From assembly GCF_000009945.1 (NCBI RefSeq), contig NC_007899.1:806001-870000 (forward strand): a stretch of DNA of 64,000 bases. The letters are read 5' to 3'. Below, piece by piece: positions 8,081 through 16,693 of this stretch; position 1 is the first letter of the stretch; each line of letters starts with the position of its first letter. The stretch is from Chlamydia felis Fe/C-56. Its GTDB lineage: Bacteria; Chlamydiota; Chlamydiia; Chlamydiales; Chlamydiaceae. The notes under the pieces are model-generated. The model was not told the origin of the DNA and did not search any database. It saw nothing but the letters and a program-made list of their open reading frames with translations. The translations under genes were made by a program, and so were the position numbers.

Positions 8081-9691
8081 ATGTGTTTTCCCGGTTGTCC
8101 TAATTTTCCTAGCATTTCATGCACTTTCACTCGAACGACTGAAACCACTAAGAATCAGAAGGAAAATAATCAAGACAATGGTAGTACTGCATCTGCACCG
8201 GTAGTGGTTACAAAACAACCGAGCCCATCAACAGTATCCACAACAGAAGTGAAATTTCTATTAAACCAAACTGAGGATAGTGGTGTTTTGGAAACTGCTG
8301 AACGTATTCAACGTCTGGTAGAGGATTCTCAACGGGTAATTCATAATCCTCAAATACAACAAGGCTGTTTAGTCTGTTACGATCAGTGTGCGCCACGCTG
8401 TGACCATCGTTGCGGATGTTTCGGACACTGGATCTGCGCCTGCTTTAAAGCCTGTTGTATTTTAGAAACACCAATGAAAACGAATATCCCTGATGTTATG
8501 CAACAGATGGATAAGCTTCATGGGCCTTTAAGTCTAGCTATGGCATTGCATGAACTGCAATGGAATATTACTGACATGGCCGTCAATAACTGCCACATAT
8601 CACAAGAAGAAGAAGAATGTCTTGAGGAGACCTGTAGAAGAGCTAAAAAGAAACTTTCTGGATCTTTCATCCATTTATCTCAACAATATTTCTACGATAC
8701 TACCAATGCTCTCCCGGAAGATAAACTCACGGAATCTATTCTTCCCGTCATACTTAAAATTATGAGAGAAAAATCTTGGAAACAACCTCTTTATCAAAAA
8801 GTGCCTCTGAAATGTTGGATCTTAGAACCCACATCTGACGTAAACTTACCTCAATCGCGGTTAAGTCTAGATAGGTCATCACTATCGCCTTCAACTGAAA
8901 AAAGCATGTATACGAATCCCACCCGAGCAATCGCAATAAGATACGACAAAAAGAAAATGACAAAGTTTCTCTCTAACCTAGAGGTTCTTTCTCTAGAAAG
9001 CGGAGCTACAGGAAAATTAGGGGCAAAAGAAGCGCATTTAGTAGTTACGATATTTGATGTTCTACGCATTATGAGCGCGGGAGAAGATTCCCCCCTAACA
9101 AAAACTGGTGGCTCTTTAAGTTATGAAATGGACCTGTTCATCAAACTCTTTATGTTAATTTTAACCGCCTGCGGTTATGTTCCTTTGGATGAACAAGGAA
9201 AGACTAACGTTCAGTACGACGATAAGAACAATAATCTTGTAAGCATATATCAACTAGCAATGTCCAATTATAACCAACCAGGAGATACAGAGAGCACTCA
9301 ACCACCTCAACCATTAGCAACTACAGAAAAATACTCATCATATGAATCCCTCGGTGCACGCCCTAAAACAGAAAAATCTGTAGCATTTTCCTCAATTGTA
9401 TCAGTTGGGTATACCTCTTCCTCCCTCACGTCTCAATCATCAATACCCCCGAGTCCCCATTCCCCCAAAAGAGGACCTCTTGTACGTCAAAATAGCGTAC
9501 GCACCCGCTCCACTCCTTCGGATGATTACCGACCTCCAAATGACGAAGAATGGTTGCTAGCAATGATCAATGGAAACGATGATAGTAGTGATGATGAAGA
9601 AGATGTTGCACGTCAACGTCAACTCCTCAACAGTTCTCATAATCTAGGAAAATTGTTTGCTGCCATGAAAAAAGACTATGGAGACGTGTAA
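8081..9691 (+). CDS. Unrecognised Cys-rich protein, tandem paralogue 1
   Basis: I do not recognise this 536-residue protein. It shares an architecture with the next two genes. The N-terminus is MCFPG, followed by a Ser/Thr linker and an amphipathic helix (VLETAERIQRLVEDSQRV, 69-86). A cluster of ten Cys spans residues 96-126 with C-x3-C-x3-C-x3-C spacing. A helical region follows, then a conserved C-terminal block NLEVLSLESGATGKLG to CGYVPLDEQGK. It alone has an extra C-terminal tail of about 120 residues, rich in Ser/Pro with an acidic run DDSSDDEED. There is no signal peptide. A start-proximal AGGGTGA supports the start. Zinc or disulfide binding and secretion are only guesses. Confidence 0.8.
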   Translation: MCFPGCPNFPSISCTFTRTTETTKNQKENNQDNGSTASAPVVVTKQPSPSTVSTTEVKFLLNQTEDSGVLETAERIQRLVEDSQRVIHNPQIQQGCLVCYDQCAPRCDHRCGCFGHWICACFKACCILETPMKTNIPDVMQQMDKLHGPLSLAMALHELQWNITDMAVNNCHISQEEEECLEETCRRAKKKLSGSFIHLSQQYFYDTTNALPEDKLTESILPVILKIMREKSWKQPLYQKVPLKCWILEPTSDVNLPQSRLSLDRSSLSPSTEKSMYTNPTRAIAIRYDKKKMTKFLSNLEVLSLESGATGKLGAKEAHLVVTIFDVLRIMSAGEDSPLTKTGGSLSYEMDLFIKLFMLILTACGYVPLDEQGKTNVQYDDKNNNLVSIYQLAMSNYNQPGDTESTQPPQPLATTEKYSSYESLGARPKTEKSVAFSSIVSVGYTSSSLTSQSSIPPSPHSPKRGPLVRQNSVRTRSTPSDDYRPPNDEEWLLAMINGNDDSSDDEEDVARQRQLLNSSHNLGKLFAAMKKDYGDV

Positions 9692-9704
9692 TCCTTTCAT
9701 GTTG

Positions 9705-9737
9705 AAGAGACCTTCACTTCATGTAGGAAGGTCTCTT
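9705..9737 (+). terminator. Terminator of Cys-rich gene 1
   Basis: AAGAGACCTTC (9705-9715) and GAAGGTCTCTT (9727-9737) form a perfect 11-bp stem, followed by an AT-rich tail. Confidence 0.75.
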
Positions 9738-10015
9738 AAATTAAAAAATATTTTATAGACTTATAATAATTTTTTTTAATAGCATGTGTCCGCCTAAATG
9801 CTTCTTAGCACACAAATGAGGATGATCCACGCTTTGGTTTCTTAAAAAATTCTCCGAACTTAGCAATGTACCTTCTATTTTCGTAAGGGCAACAGCTCTT
9901 ATGAACTCATTCCCCAGTAGTATTAAAAGTGCATAAAGCCATTTAGCGAAGGATTAAGAATCGTCAACCGTAAGAGGATTCTTAGTAAAAAACATTGTTA
10001 TTTATGGAGTAAATT
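9738..10015. other. Gap between Cys-rich genes 1 and 2
   Basis: Together with the preceding terminator this makes 324 bases without a gene. It is AT-rich and shows no credible ORF. The presence of a terminator before it implies that gene 2 has its own promoter, which I could not place. Confidence 0.45.
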
Positions 10016-11359
10016 ATGTGCTGCCCTGGAATTAACGCGAGCTGGCGTTCATCTCAAGATGCCTGCTCAGAAGAAAGCCTTGCTTTAAACGGAATTTCAA
10101 AACAACCCGGATCCTCTTCAGAATTTCATCTGAAAATTGGGGATCCTTCACTATTAGACACAATTCGAGCTGCTGGAGATCTTGTTTCAGATGCCTTGAA
10201 TTCTGCAAGAATTCAAAGAACCAGCCAATTCTGCCAAGATTCTTGCAGACCCTGGTGTGCTGACTCTTGCTGGAGCCCGTGCCTATGCTTTTTCGATTGT
10301 CTTTGCGCATGCATGATCACCCCAGAAGATCAAGCGGGCTCTCAAGAAAAACAAGACGAGCTATCTGAGTTTATCCAAAATCAAAGAGAGATGTTTGGAC
10401 CCATTTGCGTGGGTATCGCCATGAAAAATGGTCCTTGGGACGTCTCTAAACTACTAGCTGAGGGGCATACTCTATCCGAAGAGCAGAAACAACTATTTTC
10501 TGAGAAATGTCAGGAGGCAAAAGAACAGCTAGGAAAATGCTTAAAAGGAGGATCTCAACAAGAGCTCTTTAAAATTGCCAACGCTTCTCATCATCTCCCT
10601 TCCAAAGGTTCTACAGAGATAGAAAATGTGAAAAAATCCCGCGAGGAATTTACTAGCTCCAAGACCCCCCCATCTCTTCCCACATGTTTGATTCTTTACC
10701 CCGCCGAGAATGCTGAAGGCGCTTCTAACGAACAAAGGTCAGGATATACTTTGAATCTTCAAAGATTACAGCAGCAACTCAGCCAATTGGAGGTCGTAGA
10801 TTTGAACTCTAGTGAAACAAGTTGCTTAGGATTTCAATCCCGAGAAGCTGTAAGTATTTTGATTTTCACTTTAAACAAGTACGTTGATGAAGCAAAAAAT
10901 ACCTTTGACTCTCCGGGATTTGGATTAACTCTTGAAGAATCGAAATATCGTATTTTGCTTCTTCTTTCTTTACTCTCTTTGGGATTCGCCCCTATAGGTG
11001 CGGATCAAGAACTGCCTACATGCTTAGAGCAATTACAAAACACGAGCAAAGAACTATACAAACAAGAGAAAAACGCTCCCAAAACCTCTATCGATACACG
11101 ATCCTTAATAGGAACGGAAGTAAGAGTAAGTTCTGGATCAGGATTCACTCTACCCAAGTATGGGCAGAGATCGATTATTAGCGGACGTATACCAGCGTGT
11201 GCTAATAGTGATGCTGAGGAATCATGTGTTGACGGAGTAGTACACGATACCATGAATAATGCTGAGCTTTGGGATCCTACAAATCCTAAATCTCAAGAAG
11301 CCCTTCTCAAAATGGCCAAAAACATTACAGCAATGACTTCAAGTCTATTTTTAAGATAA
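10016..11359 (+). CDS. Unrecognised Cys-rich protein, tandem paralogue 2
   Basis: The 447-residue protein begins MCCPGINASW. It has the helix LLDTIRAAGDLVSDALNSAR (46-65) and nine Cys in residues 73-99 (C73, 77, 81, 85, 89, 91, 95, 97, 99). A middle helical domain includes FGPICVGIAMKNGPWDVSKL. The conserved block QLEVVDLNSSETSCLG, GFGLTLEESKYRILLLLSLL, GFAPIGADQELP follows. It is closer to paralogue 3 than to paralogue 1. A GGAG ribosome-binding site lies just before the ATG. There is no signal peptide or membrane segment outside the Cys cluster, whose aromatic and Leu residues make it moderately hydrophobic. Function is unknown. Confidence 0.8.
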   Translation: MCCPGINASWRSSQDACSEESLALNGISKQPGSSSEFHLKIGDPSLLDTIRAAGDLVSDALNSARIQRTSQFCQDSCRPWCADSCWSPCLCFFDCLCACMITPEDQAGSQEKQDELSEFIQNQREMFGPICVGIAMKNGPWDVSKLLAEGHTLSEEQKQLFSEKCQEAKEQLGKCLKGGSQQELFKIANASHHLPSKGSTEIENVKKSREEFTSSKTPPSLPTCLILYPAENAEGASNEQRSGYTLNLQRLQQQLSQLEVVDLNSSETSCLGFQSREAVSILIFTLNKYVDEAKNTFDSPGFGLTLEESKYRILLLLSLLSLGFAPIGADQELPTCLEQLQNTSKELYKQEKNAPKTSIDTRSLIGTEVRVSSGSGFTLPKYGQRSIISGRIPACANSDAEESCVDGVVHDTMNNAELWDPTNPKSQEALLKMAKNITAMTSSLFLR

Positions 11360-11376
11360 TTATCAACACACGATTT

Positions 11377-11398
11377 AGAGGCGGATTTTTCCGTCTCT
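11377..11398 (+). terminator. Terminator-like hairpin after Cys-rich gene 2
   Basis: AGAGGCGGA (11377-11385) pairs with TCCGTCTCT (11390-11398) with one G-U pair and a 4-base T loop. No strong T-run follows. Confidence 0.5.
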
Positions 11399-11643
11399 TC
11401 CCACAAGCTCTTCAAGTTATACATAGATCAAACAATCTTGACACGAGAAAAAAATCTTTTTCAACTAAGACAAAACTTTTCTCCTGACAAATCCTCGTCC
11501 TTCACTCTCACTCTATCCAACACTTTCTCAATGCTTGAAAAAATATCTAGAAAAAAAGCTGAGAACTCGAAATCATGTAAGTCCCTTATCCTCAATAGAC
11601 AATTCAATAAGTTTAGAAGATTGCCGTAATAACGGAGAGAAAG

Positions 11644-12918
11644 ATGTGTGCACCAATTGCTTCGTGTGGTTTTAATTGCTCTGCTGGAGCAGAAGGTAGT
11701 AGTGAAGGTAGTCAATCATGTAGCAACGGGGTATCCCACCCAATAACAACGCAACCAAAGAGCAAACTTACCCTAGAAGTTAAGTTTGGTGAAGACGGGA
11801 TCCTTGACACTATCGCAAAAGCAGGAAACCTTCTAGAATCTGTGTTAAGCAGCCCAAGAACGCAACGTGGCGCCACTTATTGTCAACAACATTGCGGCCC
11901 CTGGTGCGAATCACATTGTCCTAATTGGCTTTCGCATTGTTTCCAATGTCTTTGCACTTGCGTGATAGATGAACCAAGTCCTTCATCGGATGATCCAGAT
12001 CTTTCTCTTTTTTTATCAAGCATGAGACAAAATCATGGCCCTATTGTTTTAGGATTAGCTTTACAACAGTCTCCGCACAATTTTCCCCAACTCTTGGCTG
12101 AAGGGAGCACGTTAAATCAAGAAGACAAAGATGATTTTAACGATCTCTGTTCCAGAATAGCTGTACTCTTTGCAAACAAACTCATGGGAGGAATCCAAGA
12201 GGAGTTGTTTAATCTAGCTAATGACCCTGGGAGTATTCCAGAAAAAGGTTGTACAGATACCTTGATGGCAAAACGTGGGTACAATCAGTTTAAACATGGA
12301 ATAAAAAATGAACCCCCTCAATGTTGGATTAGTTATCCCTCTATAACTGAAGAAGAGTCGACAGGGACAGCTTCTACAGTTTGTCATGTTAAGTCCCTAG
12401 ATTTTGTTAAGCTTAAAAAACAACTGGCTCATCTAGAGGTTATCCCCGTTAATGATCAAGAAGTATATCCTCTAGGGAAGGAGTCGGAAAAAGTAGTTTC
12501 TATACTAAAAAACACCCTATTTAGCCTGTCTGCCGGAGCAGAGTGTTTCAGCTCTAGCGAAACAGGTTTTGGTTTAACCTTCACTCATACAAAGCTGTTA
12601 GACTTGATTCTTCTTTCTCTTTTAGCTGCAGGTTATGTTCCTACAGACAACCAGGGTCTCCCTCCATTAACCTTGGGCTTGTTAAAAGAGTTATCGCATT
12701 ATTTAAGGCGGCAGGAGCCAAAGAGCGCTACCCCTCAAGAAGAGCAGAGTTCTGGTTTAAAAGAACTCTCAGAAACTGAAATGGATGGTGGCTCTCCCCT
12801 TAGTTCAGAGATAGATCCGTCCACACAGAATAATACCGACTGGTTCACAAGTCAGAATCAAGAAGATCTATTAACCCTAGCTAGTAAAGTGAACAGCCTT
12901 TCTCAGTTACTAGGATAA
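11644..12918 (+). CDS. Unrecognised Cys-rich protein, tandem paralogue 3
   Basis: The 424-residue protein begins MCAPIASCGF. After a Ser/Gly linker come VKFGEDGILDTIAKAGNLL and eight Cys between residues 80 and 106 (C80, 84, 88, 92, 99, 102, 104, 106). These are interleaved with Trp and His (GPWCESHCPNWLSHC). The shared C-terminal block reads HLEVIPVNDQEVYPLG, GFGLTFTHTKLLDLILLSLLA, GYVPTDNQGLPP. A GGAGAG ribosome-binding site lies 5 bases before the ATG. It converges on the rodZ-like gene 77 bases downstream. Three adjacent copies with conserved Cys spacing indicate an old tandem duplication under selection. Function is unknown. Confidence 0.8.
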   Translation: MCAPIASCGFNCSAGAEGSSEGSQSCSNGVSHPITTQPKSKLTLEVKFGEDGILDTIAKAGNLLESVLSSPRTQRGATYCQQHCGPWCESHCPNWLSHCFQCLCTCVIDEPSPSSDDPDLSLFLSSMRQNHGPIVLGLALQQSPHNFPQLLAEGSTLNQEDKDDFNDLCSRIAVLFANKLMGGIQEELFNLANDPGSIPEKGCTDTLMAKRGYNQFKHGIKNEPPQCWISYPSITEEESTGTASTVCHVKSLDFVKLKKQLAHLEVIPVNDQEVYPLGKESEKVVSILKNTLFSLSAGAECFSSSETGFGLTFTHTKLLDLILLSLLAAGYVPTDNQGLPPLTLGLLKELSHYLRRQEPKSATPQEEQSSGLKELSETEMDGGSPLSSEIDPSTQNNTDWFTSQNQEDLLTLASKVNSLSQLLG

Positions 12919-12995
12919 TTTTTTCGAGAAACATAGGAACTAGAGGAGGTCAAGCTGCGCCTTCTCTACATGAATCTGGTTTTCACGTTTTATAA

Positions 12996-13427
12996 CTAAA
13001 AAATAGAAAGCAAAGATCCCAGCCACCAAATGGCCATACCGCTAATGGTGATAAGACCCACCCACCAAAGATTAGACCAAGTACGAATAGCTTTTTCTGG
13101 GGAGTTTCTTCCTCCCATAGACTCTAAATCTAGTAACATTTCCATATTATGTTCTGAAAACTCTTTAAAGATTTTCATTACATAAGGATGTTCTTGAAGA
13201 ATACGCTCGCCGTCCAATCCTAAATACGCGGCATACTTTTTTATAAATCCTTGAGCATAAATTGGAGAAATTAGCTTACCCAAACAGCCATTTTCTATAG
13301 CTTCTAGGCAGGAATAACGTATAGACGTTGCTGCTTCTACATCTTTTAATGATAGGAGCTGTTCTTCGCGTTTTGTGCGAAATACCTCTCCTAAATGTAC
13401 TAACTCTTTATGAATTTGTTCTGCCAT
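12996..13427 (-). CDS. rodZ: RodZ-like HTH membrane protein (CT009 counterpart)
   Basis: The 143-residue protein has a Cro/C1-type helix-turn-helix of the HTH_25 (RodZ/YfgA) family: LGEVFRTKREEQLLSLKDVEAAT (12-34), IRYSCLEAIENG (37-48) and PIYAQGFIKKYAAYLGLD (55-72). A short linker precedes a Trp-rich transmembrane helix at 119-140. The periplasmic domain of E. coli RodZ is absent, as is known for chlamydial RodZ. In the family the HTH binds MreB; chlamydiae divide using MreB in place of FtsZ, so a role in polarised division is likely. The gene is divergent from rnhC. Confidence 0.85.
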   Translation of the reverse strand: MAEQIHKELVHLGEVFRTKREEQLLSLKDVEAATSIRYSCLEAIENGCLGKLISPIYAQGFIKKYAAYLGLDGERILQEHPYVMKIFKEFSEHNMEMLLDLESMGGRNSPEKAIRTWSNLWWVGLITISGMAIWWLGSLLSIF

Positions 13428-13693
13428 AGAGATCCCTTTTGCAAGGTCACTGAAATGAAAAACTCTGGATTTTCTAGAGACTTCCTAACCTCAGTATAGG
13501 GGAAAATAAAAAATTCTCCCAATTTTAAAGCCCTGCCCACTTGTAGGAATATACGGAATTAACATTTAATTTGTATTTCGAAATCCACATATACACTATA
13601 TATCCTTATGCTATGTAGGGTATGATGATATATGTGCACAGAAAACAGAAATTTTCTATCCTTAGTACGCCAAGATAATTCGTCGTTTTTTTT

Positions 13694-14596
13694 ATGTCTA
13701 CACCATTTGTGACCACGCTCTCATCCTCTTTATACGGCTTGCTTAAGGATCGCCTTGAGGAAAAAGGCTTTATTTTAACACAACCGCAATACACTATTTT
13801 CCAAGCACGCTCTCCCTCGGTAATGTGTACTCTCTATTCCTCTGGAAAGCTTGTTGTTCAAGGGAAGGGATCTAAAGAATTTATCGAATTTTTCTTAGAG
13901 CCTGAAATTCTGCTAACATTTACTCATAACCGTGTAGAAGCAGATCTTCGTCCTCGCTTAGGTGTTGATGAATCTGGAAAGGGAGATTTTTTTGGCCCTC
14001 TATGTATTGCTGGGGTCTATGCTCGCGATGAAGAGACTCTGAAAAGTCTCTATAAAACAAAAATCCAAGATTCAAAACTACTCAATGATGCGCAAATCCT
14101 CTCCTTAGCAAAAACTATTCGTTCCTCCTGTACCTACGATGTTATGATTCTTTATCCAGAAAAATATAATGAGCTTTATGGGAAATTTCATAATCTCAAT
14201 ATTCTTCTAGCCTGGGCACACGCAACAATCATTGATAAACTTGCTCCACGTCCTTCTGGAGAAGTTTTTGCTATTTCCGATCAATTTGCTTCCTCAGAAA
14301 GTGTTTTACTCAATGCATTAAAAAAGAAAAATACCGATATTTCGGTAATTCAAAAAGTACGCGCAGAACAAGATATCGTTGTCGCTGCAGCGTCTATATT
14401 GGCTAGAGAGGCCTTTATTACAACAATGACAAATTTAGAACAGCGCTTCTCCTTAAAGCTACCTAAAGGAGCCTCTGCGCAGGTAAAATCTGTAGGAAAA
14501 TCTATTTTAAACAGCCGGGGAAAAGAGGTTTTATCTCTTGTGTGCAAAACACATTTTAAAACCTTCAATGAAATTTGTGACTCTGCCTCTGCTTAA
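13694..14596 (+). CDS. rnhC: Ribonuclease HIII
   Basis: The 300-residue protein has the N-terminal TBP-like substrate-binding extension typical of RNase HIII (residues 1-85, GKLVVQGKGSKEFIEFFLEP). The catalytic RNase H fold begins at RLGVDESGKGDFFGPL (89-104), where Asp92 and Glu93 are metal ligands of the DE signature. Further motifs are QDSKLL (around 124), ISDQF and VRAEQDIVVAAASILARE. It removes RNA from RNA-DNA hybrids and complements RNase HII. It is divergent from rodZ; the 266 bases between them must hold both promoters, though I could not place them. Confidence 0.95.
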   Translation: MSTPFVTTLSSSLYGLLKDRLEEKGFILTQPQYTIFQARSPSVMCTLYSSGKLVVQGKGSKEFIEFFLEPEILLTFTHNRVEADLRPRLGVDESGKGDFFGPLCIAGVYARDEETLKSLYKTKIQDSKLLNDAQILSLAKTIRSSCTYDVMILYPEKYNELYGKFHNLNILLAWAHATIIDKLAPRPSGEVFAISDQFASSESVLLNALKKKNTDISVIQKVRAEQDIVVAAASILAREAFITTMTNLEQRFSLKLPKGASAQVKSVGKSILNSRGKEVLSLVCKTHFKTFNEICDSASA

Positions 14597-14820
14597 AAAT
14601 AGCGTAAACAACCTCTGGGAATTCTTGAAATAAAAACCGGAGTTATTGCTAATTCCCATGAAAATAAGTAGTAATCTATCCTATGAAAGTATAGTCTAAT
14701 TTTTATTAAGATAAGTCAAAATAGCTAAGACTCTTTTCCGAGAAAACAGGGCGATATCTCTCCCCATTTAAAACTATATTACCGAGGGGATCTTGTCCTG
14801 CTGGAGTTGTAAATAGAGAT

Positions 14821-15771
14821 ATGTTGAAGTTGTTATTTCACGTGATGACTCTTGCTGGTCATCTGCTCTCCACTCCCATTTATATTGTTTATGATGCTTG
14901 CGGCATCGATAAAGAAGCGTTAGATGCTCGCCCTAAACAACATCCTTTTTCTCTACAAACACAATATCTACAAGTAGAAAGCGCCGACTTTAAGAAATTA
15001 CCAAATCAATCTCTTGGCTATCGTCAATTCGATACGACTTTCCTTTGTACGCTTCCTATAACCCCACAATCAGGAGCTCTCTTCTCCATGGGTTATGTGG
15101 GAGCTAATATCCTTTGGGATAATACGCAGCCAGTCGTTGGAGACCAGAATTCCCTAGGATATTATACATTCGAAGATAAGTCCTACTACAGCTATGTACT
15201 GTTATCCACAGGTTTCTACACCTTGTCATTAAAAAATTGGCAGTGGTCTGTAGTTTTCTCTACTCTCCTTGATCCAGAAAAGATAGAAGCGGGTTATGGG
15301 CTATACCAAGCCATACTTTCTGGAAAATACCAAGCTACCCCGCAGTTATCAGTGATTTTTGGGATGATTAATGAAACGGGATTGCATCAAGAAAAAGCCT
15401 GGCCTTTATTGGGTGCTACCTATAAGCCTAATGATAAGATCACAATCAACTGCATTTATCCAATAAACTTCTCTGTGGAGTATAACTGCACTTCTGTGTG
15501 TGACTTTGGAGCTGCTTACCGCCTGACTCGATTCAGAAAGAAACTCCACTCCAATAAGCTTTCTTCCTCCAAAGGGATTTTTGAATATCAAGGCCGAGAA
15601 ATCGAGGGCAATGTTAAACTCAGCCCCTGGCCGGGCAGTTTTATTAAGCTATTTTACGGGTTATCTATAGGCAGCGATATCTCGCTAGCAGATAGCCATA
15701 ATAATAACCTGACAAATTATCCTTTCAAATCCTCGACATTCTTTGGCGGATCTGCTGCGCTTTCTTTCTAA
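14821..15771 (+). CDS. Probable outer-membrane beta-barrel protein (CT007 counterpart)
   Basis: The 316-residue protein starts with a hydrophobic segment (LKLLFHVMTLAGHLLSTPIYIV) that can act as a signal. It then shows alternating beta-strand patterns such as GALFSMGYVGANILW, SYVLLSTGFYTLSLKNWQWSVVFS and NVKLSPWPGSFIKLFYGLSIG. It ends in Phe (GGSAALSF), the C-terminal signature read by the BAM complex. Localisation is therefore inferred as outer membrane; function is unknown. Its place between rnhC and the CT006-like gene matches the conserved chlamydial order. Confidence 0.7.
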   Translation: MLKLLFHVMTLAGHLLSTPIYIVYDACGIDKEALDARPKQHPFSLQTQYLQVESADFKKLPNQSLGYRQFDTTFLCTLPITPQSGALFSMGYVGANILWDNTQPVVGDQNSLGYYTFEDKSYYSYVLLSTGFYTLSLKNWQWSVVFSTLLDPEKIEAGYGLYQAILSGKYQATPQLSVIFGMINETGLHQEKAWPLLGATYKPNDKITINCIYPINFSVEYNCTSVCDFGAAYRLTRFRKKLHSNKLSSSKGIFEYQGREIEGNVKLSPWPGSFIKLFYGLSIGSDISLADSHNNNLTNYPFKSSTFFGGSAALSF

Positions 15772-15898
15772 ATAAAAAAATTTTTAGTGTGTTTATAGCG
15801 CAAACTATTAATTCTAATTCTAATTTCGATTGTACTAAATTTTACAACTCCTTAAACTTTTTAAATTCTAATGTATAAGTTCATTTTTTAAAGACAAA

Positions 15899-16342
15899 AT
15901 GAATTGTCGTGAAGTTTGTAAAAAAAGCGCACAGATTTATTTCGATTGTACTTTTCCTGAAAGGGTTGTAGCACGTCACTGTCAAGATAAGGCGAAGCTT
16001 TATCCCAAAACAGCGATGGCTATCGAGGTATTCGTGGCTGTTATTTTCGGCACAATCAAAATTATCACCTTCCCATTAGCGACATTCTCAGCTATGGGGT
16101 TACTCCCCCTTACCTGCGCGGTAAAAGGCATTTCTTCAAGAAGCTGCGCTCATTTTCTTGCTTACCTTGGCGCTTGGTTCATCAGCCTATTAGTCTCTGC
16201 TCTTATTATTTCAGCGATTTTTGGCTTAGTTATGATTGCTCCCGAAGCCGTCTTCTTTATGATTGGTGTTTGTGGAGCTGCGGGAGCTAGTGCAACTTTG
16301 TTGAACATCCACAGGGAATTATTTTCTTTAAGATCTTTATAA
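15899..16342 (+). CDS. CT006-like inclusion membrane protein, probably truncated by an in-frame TAA
   Basis: The 147-residue product has two long hydrophobic stretches, AMAIEVFVAVIFGTIKIITF to LLPLTCAV and FLAYLGAWFISLLVSALIIS to FFMIGVCGAAGAS. These are separated by a short loop, the bilobed pattern of Inc proteins inserted into the inclusion membrane by type III secretion. After the TAA at 16340-16342 the same frame stays open for 45 codons to 16480 and encodes a Ser-rich, charged, Inc-like tail (VSDASSASSISLSPPS...). The C. trachomatis protein, as I recall about 190 residues and reported to associate with lipid droplets, fits the longer frame. The stop therefore looks like a recent nonsense change or an error. 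Confidence 0.72.
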   Translation: MNCREVCKKSAQIYFDCTFPERVVARHCQDKAKLYPKTAMAIEVFVAVIFGTIKIITFPLATFSAMGLLPLTCAVKGISSRSCAHFLAYLGAWFISLLVSALIISAIFGLVMIAPEAVFFMIGVCGAAGASATLLNIHRELFSLRSL

Positions 16343-16693
16343 ACTCAAGATATTAAAAAAAATCTAGTTTCAGATGCGAGTTCTGCGTCTTCAATTTCCC
16401 TTTCTCCCCCCTCCTGCCGGAAAGGCATCTCTGAAAAGACAACCGCTGGTGTGGAAATTTCAGACAAAGAAAATTCATAATTTTCTATCCCACTGCCACT
16501 CCATCTCGGTGAATCGTCTTCTAAAGACTGGGGAAATACTAAAATCTTTACGGAACACTAACTTAGTCAAAAATAAAACCATCACAACTAAACAACAATA
16601 ACTTTTATAATATAAGCTAGTATTCATGAAACAATAGTTTTTAAAACCTTTGTTTTCGCATCTAAAAACAATATAAAAACAGAGCTTACGTGC
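16343..16693. other. 351-base gap between the CT006-like gene and incV
   Basis: Its first 138 bases (16343-16480) continue the reading frame of the CT006-like gene after its stop codon. The remainder is AT-rich with no convincing gene. A 75-codon ORF at 16374-16601 in another frame has no coding character. Confidence 0.5.

Noticed and set aside
11438-11629. 63-codon ORF between Cys-rich genes 2 and 3
   Set aside because: Low-complexity Lys/Ser/Asn content, no ribosome-binding site, starts just after a terminator hairpin; most likely chance.
16374-16601. 75-codon ORF between the CT006-like gene and incV
   Set aside because: Its first part overlaps, in another frame, the in-frame extension of the CT006-like gene, which has a better coding character; no ribosome-binding site.
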